DNA of 64,000 nucleotides, taken from positions 7,613,501-7,677,500 of the forward strand of contig OY727100.1 in assembly GCA_963402885.1 (NCBI GenBank). Reading direction: 5' to 3'. This DNA is from Antedon bifida (lineage: Eukaryota > Echinodermata > Crinoidea > Comatulida > Antedonidae). Positions 10,950 to 22,700 of this stretch are shown one piece after another (the stretch's first letter is position 1; every line of letters begins with the position of its first letter). The notes below the pieces were generated by a model. That model was not told the origin of the DNA. It ran no database searches and saw only the letters and a program-made list of their open reading frames with translations. Position numbers and translations under genes: made by a program.

Positions 10950-12267
10950 TGTCACAAGTGACATAAAGTTGTGTATATATTTTGCAAGTCATTCTTACTT
11001 TTCCTTTTGTTTTCACTATTTGAACCTTTCTTTTGTTTTAGGAAGCTATTGTGTGAAGCCAGTGGAGCAGAGTTTTTGTGTTGCAGAGAAGGATTGTGTG
11101 GTGTTTGCTGATTGGAGGAGAGGTATAAGGGTTAAGTTAGTGTGTGAGTTGCTGATTGGTGGAGAAGGATAAGGTGGTGATATGTGGATAATTGAGGGAA
11201 TTTTGAGGTAGATGGAAATTGAGAGGAGACAGAGAAGGAGGGCTATGTTATGTTAAGCCAGAAAGGGATAGGTGAATATTGATATGAGAAACTAAGACGT
11301 GCAGGAGAAGAAGTAATTGAATTATGGTGATATAGAGCTGAAGCAGAAAGGAAATAAAGAGATATACATGAAGTTAATAAATTGTGAGTTGGAGATAATT
11401 ATGGTGATATAGAGCTGAAGCAGAAAGGAAATAAAGTGATATACATGAAGTTAATAAATTGTGAGTTGGAAGTAATACTATAAGGCTGTACTTAAATGTA
11501 GAACTGTTAATTGTTGAGATTACTGAGGATTAATTGAAATTGTGAATGTAAATTGACGGAAGAAATAACTGTTGGAAACAGCAGAAGTTGTTGCATGTAA
11601 AGAATTGTTTGGAAATATTGAAGAGTAACTGGATTGATACTGATATTATTTTACGTGGAAAAGGAGAAAGAAATAATTGGTCGGGGAGCGGATTGCAGGG
11701 CAGAACGACATCAAGAAACATTTTAACTTTATATTTGATTTATTTATATGTCAGAAAATAGGAAGAATTATAATTGATAATACAAGCAGAACGGGAGCAG
11801 AGGCGTGGGAGTTGTTTATTTGCAGAATCGTTTTAACTTTTATCTTTCTAATTTGTTTTGTGTCAGCGTAGGAGAGAAGGCAAGAAGGAACGATATTGTG
11901 GACATTTATTATTGTTTAATTATTCATCTTGTGATATTATTGTATTTGAAAGGGGGGTTTCGGGGATTTATTTAAAAATAAGAAGATTGTTGATATTTGG
12001 TTTGGAAGGATTGGGAAATTTGGGGAATTGCATAAAGTTTGTGGGGAATAGGAACACGGTATCATTGTTTGAGAATTGGTTGAGGTTTTTTTTGTGGGTT
12101 TTTTTTTTGGGGGTTTGAATTATAAAAGAAAGAATTGGTTGTCAAAGATTATTATTAAATTTTACTTTTTACATTTATATGTGTACAGTTGTGGCTGTTT
12201 ACCGTTGTTCACCGTTGGTTACCAGCAATTACATGTCCGAAAGAGCCGTAATTGCGGCTGTGTGACA
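10950..12267 (+). repeat. Left (5') LTR, 1318 bp
   Basis: Starts TGTCACAAGTGACA and ends TGTGACA, so it has TG...CA ends with a short inverted repeat. A ~77-bp internal tandem duplication (landmark GGTGATATAGAGCTGAAGC) lies at about 11325-11475. The same LTR recurs exactly 6216 bp downstream. Confidence 0.93.
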
Positions 12268-12271
12268 TTTA

Positions 12272-12288
12272 TGGGGGCTCGTCCGGGA
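12272..12288 (+). other. Primer-binding site, tRNA-Pro type
   Basis: TGGGGGCTCGTCCGGGA lies four bases after the left LTR. It equals the first 17 bases of the tRNA-Pro primer site of murine leukaemia virus (from memory of that site), so tRNA-Pro is the likely primer. Confidence 0.8.
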
Positions 12289-12424
12289 GACTTTGTAACC
12301 TAGCGTGAACATTGGTAGATGAAACAATTGTACGTGATTCTTGGATTGTCTATTTGCCATATTATTGGCATACTGTATACTTATATTGGATACTTATATA
12401 TATATATTTTTTTTTTCTTAAGAA

Positions 12425-14557
12425 ATGGATCTCACTAAAATTGTTGACGCAGGAAAAGCGTTGGGGTTAGATGGAGTGGAATTAAGAGAGTTTGTGGAAA
12501 AGAGAGAGGAAGCTGCCAGAGAGAGAGAAGAGAGAGCACTAGAGAGAGAAGAGAGAAACAGGGAGAGAGAAGAAAAACAGCGAAACAGGGACAGGGAGAG
12601 AGAAGAAATGGAGCGAAACAGAGACAGGGAAGAGAGAGAGAGAAGAGAGGCACTAGAGAAGGAAGAGAGAGAGAGGAGAGAGGTACTAGAGAGGGACGAA
12701 GCAGAGAGAAAAAGAGCGAGTGAAGAAAAAGAGAGAGAAAACGAAAGGGCGAAAGAAGCTGAGAATCAGGCCTATCTTATAGAAATGCGAAGGTTAGAAA
12801 TCCAATTAGAACAAGAAAAGAATCGGGCACGGCCGGGTGGTAGAGTATTACCCAATCCTGAGTCACGGGTTAAGGCCAGTAAACCTAAATTACCCCCTTT
12901 CCATGATCGAACAGATGACCTAGATGCCTATCTGAAAAGGTTTGAACGGTATGCGACTAGTCAGGAGTGGAAAGAAATTGAGTGGCCGGTTAACTTAAGT
13001 GCCCTACTAACTGGGAAGGCTCTCGAGGTTTATTCCAGGTTGTCGTCAGCTGAAGCTAACGATTACAAACTGTTGAAATTGGCTCTTCTAAAACGGTTTC
13101 AGTTAACCGCCGATGGATTTCGACATAAGTTACGAACAGCTAAGCCCGAATACGGAGAAAGCGGCCCGCAATTTGCTGCGAGGATAAGCAATTATCTTGA
13201 TAGGTGGATTGACCTAGCAGAGGGGGTAAAAACCTTTCAGGGGTTAAAAGATTTATTGCTGCGAGAGCAGTTTACCGATGGGTGTGGGAAGGACCTAGCT
13301 CTGTTCCTAAGGGAACGTCAACCGAAAACGATACAAGCGATGGCTGAAATTGCGGAGCAATATTTGGAAGCTCGTGGGGGATTATTTGGTAAACCAATAG
13401 AGTTTAAACAAAAAGAGCCAAATTCTCCTCAACTCTCCTCTAATAATGTTCCCAGTACATCCTCATCACAAAGCCCTTCTAGTTTCCGTAGTCCAACTTG
13501 TTTTATATGTCATCGTGTAGGTCACCTAGCTAGAAATTGCAGAGCCTCAACTATGCATAAGCCAAACTCTCCTCCAAAATGTTACCGATGCTTAAAAACA
13601 GGACATATTGCCAGAAATTGTAGACAGGACGCCAACAGTTGCGCTGGGTTGTCTACTTCACCACAAACAGAGTCTGATTGCCAGAAATGTGCAAAACAAC
13701 ACGAATGTAAAGCCAAAGAAGAAATTCCCGATGTGGGTGCCAGTATGGTTACGAAAATGTCAGAGTCTTTAAATCAATGTTGTATCAATAATGATGGTGA
13801 TAAGGTCACTCTTCAATGTGGGCACTGTCTTCCAATTATGACAGCGGCTCTAAATAATTCAATTAGTAAAATGCCCGTTTATACAGGTTGTGTTGGGTCA
13901 CGCTGCGTCTCTGTTCTTCGTGACAGTGGCTGTAGTGGGGTGGTTGTGAAGAAAGATCTTGTATCAGCCGAACAACTTACTGGTAAGGAGAAAACCTGTG
14001 TGCTGATTGATGGCACGGTCCGCAACTTACCGGTTGCATTAATACATGTTAATACTCCATTTTTTTCAGGAAAGACGTATGCACTATGTATGAATAACCC
14101 TATTTATGACTTGATATTAGGTAATATTGCAGGAGTACGAGCACCAGGAAATCCAGATCCCACATGGACAGAGCGAAATCTTCAAGGATGTTCTGTTGTT
14201 ACCCGGTCTCAAGCTAACACTATGGATAAACCATTCAGAACACTTAAAACTACAGAAATACACAAGCAAATCATCACAGCGGGAATTATGAAAACCGCCC
14301 AGCAACAAGATATCAGCCTTGCAAAATTCAAGAATCTTGCAGAGAAACAAACTACAACTGTGAGTAACAAACAAGCCGAGGCTAGGTTTATTTATCATAA
14401 AGACCTATTATATAGGCAATTTTCCTCTCCTAATATTGAACACGGGGATAAGTTTACCCAACTAGTAGTGCCAGCTGACTATCGACGCCAGGTAATGCGC
14501 CAAGCCCATGAAACCTTATTAGGAGGACACCAAGGGGTAAAAAAAGACGACAGATAA
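12425..14557 (+). CDS. Gag and protease region of the Gmr1-type element
   Basis: The frame starts MDLTKIVDAGKALGLDGVE. A long stretch very rich in Glu and Arg (residues about 25-130), probably coiled coil, is followed by a retrotransposon Gag core (about 150-330: PPFHDRTDDLDAYLKRFERY through EQYLEARGG). Two CCHC zinc knuckles follow, CFICHRVGHLARNC (about 360) and CYRCLKTGHIARNC (about 387), which bind RNA in Gag proteins. The aspartic protease site reads DSGCSG near residue 500, with Ser in place of the usual Thr, as in several retroelement families. Part of an LTR element fossil; the ATG at 12425 is the first in frame after the primer site. Confidence 0.88.
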   Translation: MDLTKIVDAGKALGLDGVELREFVEKREEAAREREERALEREERNREREEKQRNRDREREEMERNRDREERERREALEKEERERREVLERDEAERKRASEEKERENERAKEAENQAYLIEMRRLEIQLEQEKNRARPGGRVLPNPESRVKASKPKLPPFHDRTDDLDAYLKRFERYATSQEWKEIEWPVNLSALLTGKALEVYSRLSSAEANDYKLLKLALLKRFQLTADGFRHKLRTAKPEYGESGPQFAARISNYLDRWIDLAEGVKTFQGLKDLLLREQFTDGCGKDLALFLRERQPKTIQAMAEIAEQYLEARGGLFGKPIEFKQKEPNSPQLSSNNVPSTSSSQSPSSFRSPTCFICHRVGHLARNCRASTMHKPNSPPKCYRCLKTGHIARNCRQDANSCAGLSTSPQTESDCQKCAKQHECKAKEEIPDVGASMVTKMSESLNQCCINNDGDKVTLQCGHCLPIMTAALNNSISKMPVYTGCVGSRCVSVLRDSGCSGVVVKKDLVSAEQLTGKEKTCVLIDGTVRNLPVALIHVNTPFFSGKTYALCMNNPIYDLILGNIAGVRAPGNPDPTWTERNLQGCSVVTRSQANTMDKPFRTLKTTEIHKQIITAGIMKTAQQQDISLAKFKNLAEKQTTTVSNKQAEARFIYHKDLLYRQFSSPNIEHGDKFTQLVVPADYRRQVMRQAHETLLGGHQGVKKDDR

Positions 14558-14558
14558 A

Positions 14559-17105
14559 GTGTTGACAACATTTTGGTGGCCTGGGGTAACTGCAGATATT
14601 ACTCGATATTGTCGATCCTGTGACATTTGTCAGAGAACTGTACAAAAAGGTAGAGTTACGAAAGTGCCTCTAGGAAGCATGCCTTTGATCGAGGTGCCGT
14701 TTGAACGGATTGCCGTTGATATAGTTGGTCCCATTTTCCCCATGTCTAAAGGTCGTAATCGTTATATACTCACAATAATAGATTTTGCTACTCGTTATCC
14801 AGAGGCAGTGCCTCTACCAAATATTGAAGCTGAACGGGTTGCTGAGGCCTTGGTTGGTGTTTTCTCTAGACTTGGTATCCCGAAAGAAATGCTTACCGAT
14901 AGGGGATCACAATTTACATCTGAAGTCATGAGGCAAGTTAGTAAGTTGTTGTCTATACGTCAGGTAATGACATCTCCATATCACCCAGCTTGTAATGGTT
15001 TGGTCGAACGGTTCAATGGAACACTCAAACAAATGCTGAAACGTATGTGTGCAGAAAGGCCTACTGATTGGGATCGTTACATTGACCCACTACTTTTTGC
15101 GGTTAGGGAATCTTCACAGGAAAGTTTAGGGTTTTCTCCTTTTGAACTGTTATATGGCCGTACCGTACGAGGACCCATGTCCATCCTAAGGGAATTGTGG
15201 ACCGAAGAAATCGAAACACCAGAAACAAAAACCACCTACCAGTACGTTATGGATTTACGGGAACGACTACACGAAACCTGTCAGATGGCTCAGAAGAATC
15301 TACAAAAATCTAAGGTCAGGTACAAACAATATTATGACAAAAAGAGTAAGTCCCGGGAATTTGAGGTTGGGGATAAGGTACTACTTTTATTACCCACAGA
15401 CAAAAACAAACTATTGCTTCAATGGAAAGGTCCTTTTAAGGTTGTAAAGAAATTTGGGTATCTAGACTACCAAATTGACCTTAACGGGAAATTCAAAATA
15501 TTTCACGCCAATCTCTTGAAAAAGTATTATGAGCGAACCGCAGACATGAGTGCTGCCTTAGGGGTATCCGAGCCTTCTGGTATCCTTGAATTAGCTAGCA
15601 CCGCTGTTATTGAATGCGAACCTAATGAAACATTTACAAATAACCAAAATTATCATCTATCTAATGAGAATCTTTTACAGCTCCACCCTCTACTAGCAAA
15701 AGAAACAACAGCCGACATCCACATCAACGAAAGCCTGGATGATACACTAAAGCATGAGGTGCACCGACTTATCGGAAACTACAAAGATGTACTGACGGAT
15801 TTACCGGGTAAGACTACACTTGGGCAGCATGAAATCAAGCTGGAAACTGATGATACAATCCGTTCCAAGCCCTATCCACTTCCACATGCATTGCGAGGTA
15901 CCATTAAGGATGAGGTAAATATGATGTTAAATCTGGGTGTAGTGGAGCCTTCAGGGGCACCGTTTGCCTCTCCAATAGTATTGGTAAAGAAACCGGATGG
16001 GTCAAATCGATTCTGCGTGGACTTTCGAAAACTTAATCAGGTTACAGTTTTTGACGCCGAACCGATTCCGGACCAAGAGGAACTGTTCACAAAGTTGGCC
16101 CATGATCATTATTTTACTAAGATAGATTTAAGTAAAGGGTATTGGCAAGTTCCCATGGATGAAGCGTCAAAACCTTTAACAGCCTTTCTAACACCAGATG
16201 GTTTGTTTCAATTTAATGTCATGCCGTTCGGCTTAGTCAATGCACCGGCTACTTTCAGTCGTATCATGAGAAAATTACTAAAAGGAATGGATAATACACT
16301 TAATTATATTGATGACATTCTAATTCACACAGCTTCTTGGGATCAACATATGAAATGTTTGTCTGAATTGTTTGGACGTCTCCGCAGGGCCAATCTAACT
16401 GCTCGACCAAGCAAATGTTTCATTGGTTATGAAACAATCGAGTTTCTTGGCCATGTGGTAGGGAAAGGACATGTTCAACCTCGAGTGGAGAAGATACAAA
16501 GCATCTTGTCAGCCAAACAACCAGAAACAAAGAAACAACTCCGGTCATTCCTTGGGATGACCAACTACTATAGAAAGTTCATTCCTAATTACTCTGTGAT
16601 TGCTTGTCCATTAACCGACAAAACGAAGAATCGGGAACCTAACCGAATATGTTGGGAGAAGGCCCAGGAAAGTGCGTTTGTTAAACTTAAGGAAAAATTA
16701 AACAGTACTCCAATTTTATGCCTTCCTAATTTAAACAAAGATTTTATTTTGAGAACAGATGCGTCCGAATATGGAGTGGGAGCGGTTCTAATGCAGCAGT
16801 ATGGTGACGTGAAGTTTCCCGTGGCGTACGCTAGCAAGAAACTGCTTCCTCGAGAAAAAGCATATTCAGTGATGGAAAAAGAATGCTTAGCCATTGTATG
16901 GAGTGTACGAAAATTTGAGTCTTATTTATATGGACGAAACTTCACGTTGGAAACTGATCACCAGCCGCTTGTGTTTATGCACAGAGCGAAATTGTCCAAT
17001 GGGCGAATTATGAGATGGGCCCTGGCTCTACAACCGTACAAGTTCCGAATAGAGGCGATTAAAGGCAGTGAAAATGTAGGAGCTGATTATTTAAGTCGAG
17101 TGTAA
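14559..17105 (+). CDS. Integrase, reverse transcriptase and RNase H region of the Gmr1-type element
   Basis: Integrase comes first: the cysteine part of the zinc finger (CRSCDICQ) and the D-D-E core (VDIVGPI near residue 54, TDRGSQF near 114, VERFNG near 150), then a basic C-terminal part (KVLLLLPTDKNK, WKGPFKVVKKFG). Reverse transcriptase follows from about residue 430: SPIVLVKKPDGSNRFCVDFR, KIDLSKGYWQVP and the YIDDIL active site near 585. RNase H (ILRTDASEYGVGAVL, TDHQPLV) ends the frame. The IN-RT-RH order is the reverse of ordinary Ty3/gypsy elements. A polypurine tract and the right LTR follow within 60 bp. Confidence 0.9.
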   Translation: MLTTFWWPGVTADITRYCRSCDICQRTVQKGRVTKVPLGSMPLIEVPFERIAVDIVGPIFPMSKGRNRYILTIIDFATRYPEAVPLPNIEAERVAEALVGVFSRLGIPKEMLTDRGSQFTSEVMRQVSKLLSIRQVMTSPYHPACNGLVERFNGTLKQMLKRMCAERPTDWDRYIDPLLFAVRESSQESLGFSPFELLYGRTVRGPMSILRELWTEEIETPETKTTYQYVMDLRERLHETCQMAQKNLQKSKVRYKQYYDKKSKSREFEVGDKVLLLLPTDKNKLLLQWKGPFKVVKKFGYLDYQIDLNGKFKIFHANLLKKYYERTADMSAALGVSEPSGILELASTAVIECEPNETFTNNQNYHLSNENLLQLHPLLAKETTADIHINESLDDTLKHEVHRLIGNYKDVLTDLPGKTTLGQHEIKLETDDTIRSKPYPLPHALRGTIKDEVNMMLNLGVVEPSGAPFASPIVLVKKPDGSNRFCVDFRKLNQVTVFDAEPIPDQEELFTKLAHDHYFTKIDLSKGYWQVPMDEASKPLTAFLTPDGLFQFNVMPFGLVNAPATFSRIMRKLLKGMDNTLNYIDDILIHTASWDQHMKCLSELFGRLRRANLTARPSKCFIGYETIEFLGHVVGKGHVQPRVEKIQSILSAKQPETKKQLRSFLGMTNYYRKFIPNYSVIACPLTDKTKNREPNRICWEKAQESAFVKLKEKLNSTPILCLPNLNKDFILRTDASEYGVGAVLMQQYGDVKFPVAYASKKLLPREKAYSVMEKECLAIVWSVRKFESYLYGRNFTLETDHQPLVFMHRAKLSNGRIMRWALALQPYKFRIEAIKGSENVGADYLSRV

Positions 17106-17149
17106 ATAGGACCCGTCACGGTATAGAGAAAATGTTGATACATTATTCT

Positions 17150-17165
17150 TTTAGAGGGGAGTAAA
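17150..17165 (+). other. Polypurine tract
   Basis: A TTTAGAGGGGAGTAAA run ends at the first base before the right LTR, where plus-strand priming occurs in LTR elements. Confidence 0.75.
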
Positions 17166-18483
17166 TGTCACAAGTGACATAAAGTTGTGTATATATTTTG
17201 CAAGTCATTCTTACTTTTCCTTTTGTTTTCACTATTTGAACCTTTCTTTTGTTTTAGGAAGCTATTGTGTGAAGCCAGTGGAGCAGAGTTTTTGTGTTGC
17301 AGAGAAGGATTGTGTGGTGTTTGCTGATTGGAGGAGAGGTATAAGGGTTAAGTTAGTGTGTGAGTTGCTGATTGGTGGAGAAGGATAAGGTGGTGATATG
17401 TGGATAATTGAGGGAATTTTGAGGTAGATGGAAATTGAGAGGAGACAGAGAAGGAGGGCTATGTTATGTTAAGCCAGAAAGGGATAGGTGAATATTGATA
17501 TGAGAAACTAAGACGTGCAGGAGAAGAAGTAATTGAATTATGGTGATATAGAGCTGAAGCAGAAAGGAAATAAAGAGATATACATGAAGTTAATAAATTG
17601 TGAGTTGGAGATAATTATGGTGATATAGAGCTGAAGCAGAAAGGAAATAAAGTGATATACATGAAGTTAATAAATTGTGAGTTGGAAGTAATACTATAAG
17701 GCTGTACTTAAATGTAGAACTGTTAATTGTTGAGATTACTGAGGATTAATTGAAATTGTGAATGTAAATTGACGGAAGAAATAACTGTTGGAAACAGCAG
17801 AAGTTGTTGCATGTAAAGAATTGTTTGGAAATATTGAAGAGTAACTGGATTGATACTGATATTATTTTACGTGGAAAAGGAGAAAGAAATAATTGGTCGG
17901 GGAGCGGATTGCAGGGCAGAACGACATCAAGAAACATTTTAACTTTATATTTGATTTATTTATATGTCAGAAAATAGGAAGAATTATAATTGATAATACA
18001 AGCAGAACGGGAGCAGAGGCGTGGGAGTTGTTTATTTGCAGAATCGTTTTAACTTTTATCTTTCTAATTTGTTTTGTGTCAGCGTAGGAGAGAAGGCAAG
18101 AAGGAACGATATTGTGGACATTTATTATTGTTTAATTATTCATCTTGTGATATTATTGTATTTGAAAGGGGGGTTTCGGGGATTTATTTAAAAATAAGAA
18201 GATTGTTGATATTTGGTTTGGAAGGATTGGGAAATTTGGGGAATTGCATAAAGTTTGTGGGGAATAGGAACACGGTATCATTGTTTGAGAATTGGTTGAG
18301 GTTTTTTTTGTGGGTTTTTTTTTTGGGGGTTTGAATTATAAAAGAAAGAATTGGTTGTCAAAGATTATTATTAAATTTTACTTTTTACATTTATATGTGT
18401 ACAGTTGTGGCTGTTTACCGTTGTTCACCGTTGGTTACCAGCAATTACATGTCCGAAAGAGCCGTAATTGCGGCTGTGTGACA
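17166..18483 (+). repeat. Right (3') LTR, 1318 bp
   Basis: Same length as the left LTR and the same sequence wherever compared, including the ~77-bp internal duplication at about 17541-17691. Followed directly by GTGCT, the right target duplication. Confidence 0.93.
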
Positions 18484-18488
18484 GTGCT

Positions 18489-19496
18489 AAACAAACAATC
18501 TACTACTTACAATGTGTTCCGAAGCAATATTAACATAATGGCAAACATCAAATATCACATGCACCATATAACCACAAGTCGGATGCGCAAAGCTCGTAAC
18601 TCATACGTTTTTCCTACTTGACAACCAAGGATTTTAGCAGCATCTTGATTGACATATGTTCCATCCCACACTACGCCCCAAGTTGTCAACCCTTCATCAG
18701 ATAGTAGTGCAAGAGCTGTTCTTACTAACTGTGCCAGGAAAACACCATTGATTTTATCGCACAGAAAGTATCCCACCACAGATTTCCAGATGCGGCCATT
18801 CAGCCCAAAACCATAAATACAAGAGCTTCTGTTGCCAACTCCTCTCATATCTCTACTTTTGAATTTCCATAGTTCATAAACTATAGCTGTTGTTGGGGAT
18901 CCTATAAGGTTTGTTTCCTTATGTGTATGCCATCTATTATTATTGTGGCATCTCTGCAAACTTCCCCATTTTCTACTTTCAGTTTAAGCTCATTGATAAC
19001 TTCTGTTAAAAAAGGTTGACAATTCAATGAGCAACACCAATTCCTGATTGAAGCAGAATGTGGAAGATGCAGAATTTTTCTTACATAATTGTAAGCCTTG
19101 GGTGACAAATAATGAAGTGTAACTGCAAATTCTTTTGCGATCTCTGAGTATCGTTTTCCATGGTTATCCAGGTTTTGATTTTTTGCATTTTTAATCAAGT
19201 CCAACGACAAGAAAATTCATTTTCAAGGATGTTGCTTCAATATTTATTTTATTCGTTTTTTTTAACTCTTGAAGTAGATTAGATAATGATTTAAGATTCC
19301 TTTCTTTTCTTCGTACTCTATTCCTTTCTATCTTTATTTTTGATTGTAATAAATTTATTGTTTGTTCTAGTAATATTATTTTTTCTTCTTGAGAAAAATT
19401 CAAGCAGTACGTGTGATCTAATTTCACAACGTTATATTCATAATCTTCATAAGTTTTCGGAATCACTAATGTTGCGTTTACGTACAATGTTTTCAA
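18489..19496 (-). pseudogene. P-element/THAP9-like transposase remnant
   Basis: Read on the minus strand: a leucine-rich basic coiled-coil region (FSQEEKIILLEQTINLLQSK, about 19415-19350), then LSPKAYNYVRKILHLPHSAS (about 19120-19060), DGIHIRKQT (about 18930), GLNGRIWKSVVGYFLCDKI (about 18815-18760) and WGVVWDGTYVNQDAAKILGC (about 18680-18620). In another frame AHPTCGYMVHVIFDVCH follows (about 18580-18530). These blocks follow the order of P-element and THAP9 transposases. The frame changes about three times (near 19200, 18925 and 18600), so the copy is dead. No THAP zinc finger is seen. The LTR retrotransposon has inserted at its downstream end. Confidence 0.8.
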
Positions 19497-19716
19497 TTAC
19501 TGGAGGTGTGTGCGTGTGTTTCTGAGTTAGCCATCTTGTAGTAAAGTGATGATTATGTCTAAGAAAGGTATTTATTATTTATATTATTGATTTGCCTATG
19601 AACTTTCTTTTTCAACAAAGATGACCAAAACACCACACAGAGATGTAAATCAGGATTAGGCTTGAATCTTTAAGAACATAAAGATTCCAAATACAAACAG
19701 TATTATCAAGAAGAGT

Positions 19717-22700
19717 TCAGAGTTCATTGTTCATTGGCCCAGAAGTGAATCCAGCTTTCAAGTTTTCTAATGATTGTTTAAATATTTTTTTGCGAACCTC
19801 CACTGTTGCTGCACCAGAGTGACCAGACAGTATAACATTATCCATATGCACAAGAGGGTGATCATATGGCAGAGGTTCTGGTTCAGTGACATCTAAACCT
19901 GCAGCTGAAATTTTTCCATCATTTAAAGCTTCTACTAAAGCACTGGTGTCAACAACACACCCTACCGAGAAAGAGAACATTTTTAGTTACAGTAGCTATT
20001 CATTGGAGCAAAAGCAAAAAATAGCTGTAGTTGGAGTCTATTTTAAACATAATATACATACCTCTTGAAACATTGATGAGTATGGAGGATGGCTTCATAA
20101 GAGCCAGTTCTTTATGACCAATCATATTTTCGGTCTCTGGGGTGAGTGGGACCGAGACCACAAGAAATTGAGAGAGCTTTAATAGTTCATCTAAACTGCG
20201 ACAATATTTAGCATTAACACGATCTTCATCTAATTTAGGCCTGTAGGAAGGAAAACAGTTTTCAAAACACTTAATGGTTTGGCAAGCTTTGAGAAAAGTT
20301 TGTTTTATATTTTGTTTTATGCAACATAAACTTTTTTTGGGACAAAACAGAATGTCGAATATCATGGTGCTTTGAAGAAATAAGATAATTCACTATGGTA
20401 ATCCTTGACCACGTGCCTCAAGACATATAATAAAATAATTAAAACTATACTTGTCACCATGACAAGTTCAGGCAGATTTATCTATTTTTTTAAAAATATA
20501 ATATTTAGCCTAAAAAAAAAAATTTAAAAAAATATTTAGCCTAGATCTGTAATTAGTTATTGAAATTGATATTTTTTACAGACAAAGAAGCATGAAAAGT
20601 TGCAAGAGCTGTGAACCAATGCCAGACTTTGTTGTTCAATATAAACAGAGAATAGCAGAAAAGGTTAAGGTGCTTTATACATCGTATATTGTAGAACACA
20701 ATCTTCCATTCGCCATTACGCAGCACGCAAAAGAACTTTTTCCAGCTATGTTCCCGGACTCTGAGATTGCGAAAAGATATGTGCTTACTAACGCAAAGAA
20801 AGCAACCAAAAAACAACTTACAGAGCTAAATGCTCAAAGGCACTAAATGTGTTATGTTAATAATGTACATAAGATGAAAGATGAAAATAAAATATTGTAT
20901 TGTAGCCTTTTAAAAAACAGAGACAATTTATTTTTGTATATCTTTGTTGTGTAACGCGCGTCGCATAATGCGTCGTAATAATATATTTTTTACCGAAAAA
21001 ATCTCCATATTTTTTGTCAATTCAAGTTGGGAGGTCTGAGTTCAGGTTATCCACAGTAACAGTACAGAAGTCAATATGTTTACCTACAGCTTCCATAATT
21101 AGTTTAATAAACATCAAGGTCACATTTAATTTCTGAAGAGCTGCAACAGATTATGCCTTTTTTGGGTGGAAAACTTCAGTATTTGGGAAAATTACAAATT
21201 TCACAGCACAAGCCCCCAAAAAGAAGGCTAAACTGGTACGGTCATCTAAAACGACTCGCAGATAATACACCTGCAAAATTAGTTCTTGGGGAACATAACA
21301 AGAAAGTTGGAAGACCAAAGAAAATACGGACAAAAATGATACAGAATGACTTGAAAACAATATTAAATTACAATGGCACAAAATAGTAGAGCGACGATGA
21401 AGCGTATTAATATAATAATTTTGAAATAAATAGAAGAATAATAATGATGATAATAATGATAATTGTAAGTATGACTGTTATTAAATGGTGTGTTTATTTA
21501 CTATTTTTACGACGTGTGTTCACGTTTTATATATATTTTTATTATGGAATATTTATTTTTGTATTGCACTTTTTATTATAACGAATTTTATGAACTCTGA
21601 GAAAATTAGTTCTCCATTAGAGATCAATGAAGTTTCTGAATTTGAAACAATATTGTTGTTGCCATACAATGTAAGAAAAGATTGTGATGATTTAATATAT
21701 ATTGGAGAAAACAAATCTTAGCTAAAGGTATGTACCAATATCGACGTGCAAGTTTATCTGGTTGCAGAAATTCTGCAGTTTCTTCACACTCACTTTCTTC
21801 AAACAACGAGGATGTTGTCATATTAGAAAGAAAATCCAGATGGTTTAAAAGAGGCAGTGTACGTTAAATGTGAAGAACCTTCCTTGAACAGAGAGGGAGG
21901 GCTACATCACAACTTATCTGGAACATTCAATTCAGCAATTAAGAAAATCTCGCTGTTAGCTCCTTGACTACGTCACGGGTCACAGACCACCAGCCACAAA
22001 TCCATCATTCAGTTTGAATCTGAAGATACAACCTGGATAGGTTGTGAAACGTTGCTACTACTATACAAGTAAGTCCAGTTGAATAGATTTAATTATTTAT
22101 CCAAACTTAATACTACCTGGATGAATAACAATAATCATACCTGTAATGAACAATTTTGCATATTTATTTTTTCCACCTATTATAAATCTTTGTTTATTTC
22201 TCCACAGATTTTGTGTACTGATTATATAAAAAAAATGCTATCATTGATTTCCAAATTTTCACAACAACTTACAAATAAAAGCTGGTCATAAGTGACTTAA
22301 TTTTCAACATGATCATGCAGCTATGATTTCATCAAGGTGCCATTTTATGAATTCACAATTTCAATTATAAGTCTTTGGGAGTGGAGTTGTAATTGTGTAC
22401 CTTAGAAAAAATCCTGACATGTGAAGGGTCTCTAACCCAAGACCCTTGGAGTGGTAGCCAAGCCATCATAACCAAGCCACAATACACATAAACTTCAGGT
22501 CAACGGTAATGTACATGATTCAAATGTTTCTTGTTTAGTTAAATTATGAAAGCCATCAAATTCATGTACATTAGCCCCACAAACGGTTGACACGATTGTT
22601 TCACCAACTGAATTTAAAGAGTAGGATTTTTCACTTTCATTATAGATCATCATCACATTCAACAGAGAGAATCTTGATTGTGTTATTTCTCCGGTAATTA

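Larger units (their letters stand above)
10950..18483 (+). mobile_element. Gmr1-type Ty3/gypsy LTR retrotransposon, young and nearly whole
   Basis: 7534 bp with 1318-bp LTRs at both ends, a 5-bp target duplication GTGCT (10945-10949, 18484-18488), a primer site, gag-protease and pol frames and a polypurine tract. The order is Gag, protease, integrase, reverse transcriptase, RNase H. Placing the integrase before RT is unusual for Ty3/gypsy and marks the Gmr1 group, known from deuterostomes. I found no LTR difference where I compared the two, so insertion is recent. The element is nearly whole, with about one break in the coding region unless the family's own frame or read-through mechanism accounts for it. 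Confidence 0.9.

Noticed and set aside
10950-12303. Several short open frames inside the left LTR (also in the right LTR)
   Set aside because: They recur in both LTRs, have no similarity and no coding bias; they are chance frames in LTR sequence.
12435-12653. Minus-strand frame opposite the Gag coiled coil
   Set aside because: Shadow of the Glu/Arg-rich plus-strand repeat sequence.
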